In this document: in pieces, positions 58,881 to 64,000 of the stretch
Layout of the letters: the number at the start of each line of letters is the position of its first letter
Position numbering within the stretch: position 1 is the stretch's first letter
Assembly: GCA_015680905.1 (NCBI GenBank)
Contig: CM027377.1
Coordinates: forward strand, 56,999,501-57,063,500
DNA: 64,000 bases
Source: Coptis chinensis
Taxonomy: Eukaryota; Streptophyta; Magnoliopsida; Ranunculales; Ranunculaceae
Direction: 5' to 3'
The notes under the pieces: model-generated
What the model was told of the DNA's origin: nothing
The model's input: the letters and a program-made list of their open reading frames with translations, nothing else
Databases searched by the model: none
Position numbers and translations under genes: made by a program

Positions 58881-59058
58881 GTAAAAAAGAATAAAAAACA
58901 AGAAACATCTAACGCACCTTCCAGTGGGTAGCTCTCAATGAAACCTACCCACTAGAGGTGCTAGAGGTGCTTTAGTTACTCTCCCCATGAATATAGGAAC
59001 CAAAAAAGCTTTTTCTGGGCACTATCCTTCTTTGATCCCCCAGTGTATCTTGAATGTT

Positions 59059-59245
59059 CACTACAACAGAATTGTAAGGGAAAGACACATTCTGGTGCGT
59101 CTTTTCTCATGAAGAATAACACAGGCAAAGTGTCGGACTGTGACCCATTTATTGGGCTGTCTTTTATTTTAAAAGACGCATACAAAAGTGTCGTCTGGCT
59201 CACCAAATTGCCTTGTAAAATGACGCTTCATTGTGTGTCTTTTTA
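59059..59245. repeat. CACTA terminal inverted repeat end and subterminal motif array
   Basis: CACTACAACAGAA starts at 59059. Motifs: AAAGACACA (59081), GCGTCTTTT (59097), AAAGTGTCGG (59127), CTGTCTTTT (59157), AAAAGACGCA (59171), AAAAGTGTCGTC (59184), GTGTCTTTTT (59234). Such clustered subterminal motifs are transposase-binding sites in En/Spm. Confidence 0.7.
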
Positions 59246-60295
59246 TAGCTTTGGGGTTTTTTTAAAAAAATAACACAAAAACTTGATTGTTTAGGCTCAC
59301 AAGAGCTTTCCTGTAACTAATAACCCTGCAGTAACCTTCCAAATAAAGCAATGACAAGACACTAAAATATTATATGAATATCAAAATGAGCATTCCAAAA
59401 CATTTGTTTTGTATGTAGTTCAATCACCTAGTATTGAGCTAATTGAATCACCTATTACAACAATAAAAAATGTTATTTTCCTACTAAGTTTCGCTTTGCT
59501 AGTTGCCTCGATCTAAATCCTCCACAGCTCACTAAATGTACAAATCCTCCACAACTTGCTAATTGCACGCATTGCCATTTTCTTCACCTGATTCACAAGC
59601 AACATTTTAGATTAATAACTTCAACAACCAAATCCAGTTACTTCATCAAATAAGCTTATGATCTATAGGAGTGGCCAGAATTTAAAGGACAATCAGTTTT
59701 CTTGATTTCCGTCTTCTACATACACGACCAGCAAAAACCAAAAAATGTAAAACCCGTGGTGTATGCACAAGGAAGTAATATAAAACCGAAGTAGGCATAG
59801 GTCGGTCCAAATGTAGTTACAAGGTACTATATGTAAAATTCTGACAAATAACTCCATAAATGTAACCTAGAATCAGATGGTGTATATTCTTTTTCACAGT
59901 TGTACAAATTCTCATGCATGATAGCTCACTTATCACAAAAGACACTATTTAACTAACATTGAACTAATGTAGAAAGCTAAAAAGTTCCCTAAAAAGCTAA
60001 AAGAACAAATTGAAGCACGTCAACTAAGATATATAAAAGTTATTTCTCAACATGCCAAATATAAACCAAAGACAAAATAGATTACATTGAAGACATAAGA
60101 TAACCTGATCATAAAAGGACAGAACCAAAGCTATAAACACACACCAAATAAAAAGATAGTTTATATAAAAATAAGAGATGTCCACATTCAAAATCAAAAT
60201 TTGACATAAATCCATAAAAAGAGTACATGCAGACTAAATGAATAATAGAACCATGAAGAAAGTGGCAGTTTAGTATTTGTATATATATTTATCAC
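59246..60295. other. Internal CACTA DNA, including intron 1 remnant of the captured gene
   Basis: No certain gene. On the minus strand the sequence after 60296 is T-rich like a plant intron. A phase-compatible reading, VKKMAMRAISKLWRI with a stop, lies at 59587-59513 after ATCAG at the acceptor position. It does not resemble PEP carboxylase exon 2. Confidence 0.4.
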
Positions 60296-60451
60296 CTGAG
60301 CAAGGATTCTCTTTCTTTCAACAGTTTGAATGAACTGGTCACCAACTTTTCTTTGAAGAACATCATTAAGTAAACTTCCAAGTAATCTACAATCATCTTC
60401 AAAACTCTGAAACGATATTTCCTCTGCAATATCATCAGTAGTGTCAGTCAT
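60296..60451 (-). pseudogene. PPC4: Exon 1 of bacterial-type PEP carboxylase (PPC4-like), captured fragment
   Basis: From the ATG at 60451 the 52 codons read MTDTTDDIAEEISFQSFEDD, then CRLLGSLLNDVLQRKVGDQF and ERKRILAQ. This is the N-terminus of plant bacterial-type phosphoenolpyruvate carboxylase (Arabidopsis PPC4 begins almost identically, from memory). The enzyme forms oxaloacetate from PEP and bicarbonate. The match stops at ILAQ exactly at a CAG|GTGATA splice donor, where exon 1 of the host gene is expected to end. The next exon (SACNMR.AGIEDTA-like) is not found downstream. K in QRKV, where the family has E, and IQT, where it has ME-type residues, suggest relaxed constraint. It sits between the transposase gene and the CACTA terminus, so capture by the transposon is the likely origin. 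Confidence 0.85.
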
Positions 60452-60681
60452 AGTGCAAGCTAGCTAGTTTCTTCACTAAATTGATTATGAATTACCATTC
60501 TGAGTTCCAGCAAGGGAAGTATATAGAAGTTACCGACTTGATCAGAAAGTAAAATGTTTTCATGCACTGACACAACATTGAAATCCTAAGAAAGTAATAA
60601 AAGGAGATGAAACACCAAGACCATACTAATTGTCAAAGATATTGAGTTATATAGGAGTAAAGATAATAAACAACGTCATAC

Positions 60682-62394
60682 CTAAATAAAACGAGTAAAA
60701 ATGGCTGGCCATTTGACTTTTGCAGGAAAATTTAGCTCTCTAAATGTCTTTTTTGACCCAAACAATCTCTCGCTGCGACTGAGGACAAGAGAAACTTGGA
60801 CATTGTACATTTCCAGGGAGGAATCGACATTCATATCAGCAAAAACATTCGCTTTTGTTGCTCGTCCCTTTGCAACCACTTCCCTATGCATGTTCAACAA
60901 TTCACACAACTGCATACCATGTGAAAAGTTTCCACAGGATTGTGTATTTCTTTGGTTCCGTTACCTAGAAAAACAAATATACATTAGCAAAGAATATCAA
61001 ACTAAGCAAAAAGCACTTACGAAATCCAGCCAATGTAAGTTAAGTAGAGTACACTAGATGTTGATGTATCAGTAACAACGCTCTTTGTACATTGATCTTT
61101 TATTTCCATCATGATTTGGGTGAGCGTAATCATATGTTTCTTTATAGTCCCAACCCACTCTTCAACCATAGTGCGATGTTGAGTCTCTTGGTGAAGCTTC
61201 TCTTTAGCAGGACCTGATGCTATGAGAGAAGTTTTTGACACACCAACACCCATACCAAGCACACGACCATATTGATTGGGACCACATACTTGTGCAACTG
61301 GATCATTGTCTAAGTCCAAGTCAATGCTAGATGGGTCATCTTCAATTATAGCATTAATTCTTGCCTGTTACAATAGAAAAACACCTGTGAATCTATTGTC
61401 TAAAGTTGTATTGAATCAGAAGTTCAGAACATATTCCTTACATTCTATACTCATCCCTTCTATGAGTTATATCTGTGCATTGCTATTACAAATATGCCTA
61501 TAATATCTACGCAAATATACAGCAGGAAAGGAGACATACAACAAAAGAGTAATTAGAACAAGAGAAGGTACAAAACAAGGCAAAGATAAGAAAAGAACCA
61601 TCCCTCTCCAAGCAAGAAAAGAACCATCTTTGCGTGTATGGATAGCCATGTATGAAAGTGTTCGGGTGATCTTAACATTTGGATTCTTCTTTTTCTGGAA
61701 AAAAATAAGTATACAATAACCGATTTGGAATAGAAACTGGTTTTATGACTTCACATAAAATGAGATGTAAAGGAACATAACAAATTATGGATGGTTCTTT
61801 TGCTCCCTCCTCCCCCGATGTATGTAATGATTTCAAGGCTTTTCTTGAGTTCTTGCCCACCAAGCGCATTCGCTTCCTAGAAGGTTTTGCTTCATTATCT
61901 ACAAACCTGTCCCAATCTTCGTGCTTCACTCCTTCTGGGCAGTGCCTCTTCCTTTCATCGTCATTGTCATACTTGTCATAATGTTTAACTCGAAGCCGAT
62001 GCTTGGACTCCCTCCAAGACTTAGCAAACTTCTTGAGTTGACATTTCTTGTACACTTCAGCAATACCATACTCATCCTGCACAACATATCATTTACTTGA
62101 GAATAACATTTACAAATCCATTCACTTTATCAAGAACAGGGTTCACTCTCTTGCTCCTAATAAAAACCATGCACCAATGTAGAAAGACAACAAAATTAAT
62201 ATTAAGAACTTAACATCGTAAACTAACCTTAATTTTCTTCCAAATCAATCTCTTAGTCGGAGAAGGCACATCCTTAAAACTTTCATAAAATATAGGACAA
62301 TGGGTTTTCGCGGTTCCACCAAGTGCACTTGAATAGCTATACGAATCATCTCTAACTGCTTGTCCATCCACATCAAATTCAATTTTCTTATTTC
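60682..62394 (-). CDS. Ptta/En/Spm-type transposase (Transposase_24-like), spliced
   Basis: Probable exons on the minus strand are as follows. 62394-62228 (GNKKIEFDVDGQAVRDDSYS to IWKKIK, donor AAG|GTTAGT). 62076 to about 61782 (YGIAEVYKKCQLKKFAKSWR, KHRLRVKHYDKYDNDDERKR, CPEGVKHEDWDRFVDNEA). 61694 to about 61610 (KKKNPNVKITRTLSYMAIHT, RKDGSFLAW). 61364 to about 61055 (ARINAIIEDDPSSIDLDLDN, CGPNQYGRVLGMGVGVSKTS). A last exon ends at the stop at 60682 (GMQLCELLNMHREVVAKGRA, VKWPAIFTRFI). The order matches plant genes annotated as Ptta/En/Spm transposase, with a W-rich central domain and a C-terminal C.L..VVAKG block. The 5' exons and the start are uncertain, so this may be partial. The last exon's start is unclear because the obvious acceptor is followed by a stop. 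Confidence 0.7.
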
Positions 62395-64000
62395 CTATAT
62401 AATCACAAAATCCAATCACTTTAAGTAAAGAACCCAAAAATTATTTTCGTTCATTCCATGAAAAAATGCTATGCGTATGTGATTGAGAGAAAAGTTTATG
62501 TACTAGAAGATTGTCCATCGTGTTGGCAAGAAACTTGGAAAGCACTTGATGACGACCCTGAAAAAGATAAAGTATACCCATTCAAAATTCATTACCAGTA
62601 ATTAACTTTAAAGAAAAGGTTAAGCTTGTTTCTCAAAATTCATTACCACCAAGTTGCTCAAAATATCGTGATATAAACGAAGGCATTGAACCTTGATGGC
62701 ACATCCTAGCACCTGATCCTGAAATTGAGAATAACTTTAAGCGATCAGGTAATGGTAACTTAGCGAGATTTTTAGTCGTAAGATCAGGTAGGTGTTTCAC
62801 ATAGTTTTAGACTATATATTGGTCAAATAAATCAACAAAAGGAAGATGTATATAATTTAGACTATATATATTGGCCAATTAATTTTCAAGCACAGAGCAG
62901 AATGGATTAGCCGATGAATCGGACTTGCATGCTCCATTTATCTCACTTCCCTCTCAACATATAGTGATCCTTTTCCCTTTTCGGCATTTCTTGTACCTTG
63001 GTTTTAGCCCTTAACACAAATTCTTAGTAGATAGCATATTTAATGAAATTTATTGACTTTATCAATTTAGTAATGAAGATACCTTTGTCGTTGAATTGAT
63101 AAATCGTAATCCACAATTTTCATTTCTAGTCAACACAACATATATTGAAGCCTTTTCTTTTCAATTCTTTTTAGATCCCTTGCTTTGAGCTCTTCAAAGT
63201 AATAATGAGCTTTAGTAAACGACATTTTCATAAAACTTGTATACCTTTAGTAATGACATTACCTCTCCCTTGAAGTAGAATTATATATTCTTTGATTCAT
63301 ATCTCCAAACCAAAACATCCTGTTTTGAAGCTTTATCCTTCTTTGCTTTCTTACTCATTTTGCCGGTGCTCTTTATATAACACAAACCGTTAGTAATCGA
63401 CATACTTCATAAGCTTATACTTTTTTTAGTTAATGATATTACTTTTGTCATTTCTTCATTAATATCTCCAGGCATAACAACATGTAATAGAGAGCTTTTT
63501 CTTTCTTAGCCATTTTCCTCTTTTGCTTGGGCTCTTTGCATAAAAACAAAACCAATAGTGAATAGCATATTAGATTTGACACTTAGTGACTTTCATATAT
63601 TTAGTTATCAAAATATACTTGTGTGCTCTAAAGGTCTGCCATATCCTAAATAAATGAAAGAAATTATTCACAATCTTGTAAGTCCGTAATAGTATAACAA
63701 ATGAGCAGGATGTACAATAACAACTGCTTCAAGATGTAAAAGGAGTATAGGATTCAGATTTTAGAGATACAAGCTTAATTAACTTGAATAGCAAAAACAG
63801 CTTTTAAATTATATGCAATCTATAAACAAGACTAATACAAACATTGCCCACTTTCAAAACAATCTAGCATTTATCCAACACCAGAAAAAAAAATTGTGTA
63901 CTCAATGGTTCCTACTTTTCAACAAATATAAGAAGAACTGAGAGCAGAGAAATTAAATCAGGTACTTATATTACTAATTACTTAACAAACAATCGATTAA
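62395..64000. other. Upstream CACTA DNA, gene content unresolved
   Basis: At 62461-62600 the + strand reads KCYAYVIERKVYVLEDCPSC, WQETWKALDDDPEKDK, reminiscent of the C-terminal part of CACTA TNP2-type proteins. The minus strand has a possible exon at about 62725-62650 (GARMCHQGSMPSFISRYFEQ) with GT/AG-like edges. From 62760 to 64000 the sequence is AT-rich and non-coding as far as I can see. Confidence 0.35.

Larger units (their letters stand above)
59059..64000 (-). mobile_element. CACTA (En/Spm) transposon, one terminus and internal gene
   Basis: The terminus is CACTACAACAGAATTG at 59059. The next 190 bases hold AAAAGACRC-type subterminal motifs in both orientations. The minus-strand gene inside is a Ptta/En/Spm-type transposase gene, so the element lies to the right of the terminus and continues past 64000. 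The 3 bp before the terminus are GTT, a possible target duplication. A PEP carboxylase exon lies inside it. Confidence 0.7.

Overview
The window looks like repeat-rich nuclear DNA of a flowering plant, most likely a eudicot. It is AT-rich and intron-bearing, and is dominated by Ty3/gypsy LTR retrotransposons of the Athila, Tat and chromovirus types. A plant RTE-type LINE fragment, a CACTA (En/Spm) DNA transposon edge and a fragment of a plant bacterial-type PEP carboxylase gene are also present. I see no complete host gene, no tRNA or rRNA gene and no CRISPR array. Families are named from memory of their motifs; no search was run.

Left part (1-25.3 kb, mostly + strand). A gypsy gag fragment with two CCHC knuckles (1-743) is followed by non-coding repeat sequence and a long chromovirus (Del/Tekay-like) LTR with three internal tandem repeats (about 3.03-5.08 kb). 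Athila-like copy A then runs from about 5.47 to 16.88 kb. It is interrupted by a younger 5.2-kb Tat-type element (10262-15498) with two LTRs and a GTTTC target duplication. A chromodomain and LTR remnant follows (16.9-17.6 kb), then a reverse-oriented LTR (18.9-19.6 kb). Next is a Tat-like gag (19.64-23.29 kb) that carries a 1.66-kb solo LTR (21410-23068) with an ATGGC target duplication.

Middle part (23.3-45 kb, mostly - strand). This is the broken remains of one or more Athila-like elements. In transcription order they hold gag (about 41.8-40.2 kb), protease, RT, RNase H and integrase (about 40.0-36.9 kb), a small accessory ORF (36.2-35.9 kb), three env-like ORFs (35.0, 32.5 and 31.2 kb), a long 3' untranslated region and a 3' LTR starting at 28449. 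A fourth env-like ORF lies at 25.3-24.7 kb. The 43.3-45.0 kb stretch is unassigned.

Right part. Athila-like copy B (+, about 45.03-54.15 kb) keeps gag, pol, the accessory ORF, the 3' untranslated region and an LTR. A - strand fragment of the middle family follows (54.2-56.8 kb), then a 5'-truncated LINE (56.8-58.5 kb) and a possible organelle-derived stretch (58.5-58.9 kb). A CACTA element begins at 59059 and runs off the window. It carries a spliced Ptta/En/Spm-type transposase gene and, between that gene and its terminus, exon 1 of a bacterial-type PEP carboxylase gene.

The most notable signals come from comparing the three Athila-like copies. First, a cluster of three palindromes just upstream of the 3' LTR is almost unchanged in all three. 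Second, a small ORF between integrase and the env-like gene has an F-box-like LPxxL/I motif, and in the two + strand copies a CxxC motif. Third, the 3' untranslated region is bounded by repeated polypurine-tract-like modules. The captured PEP carboxylase exon is the clearest host-gene signal.
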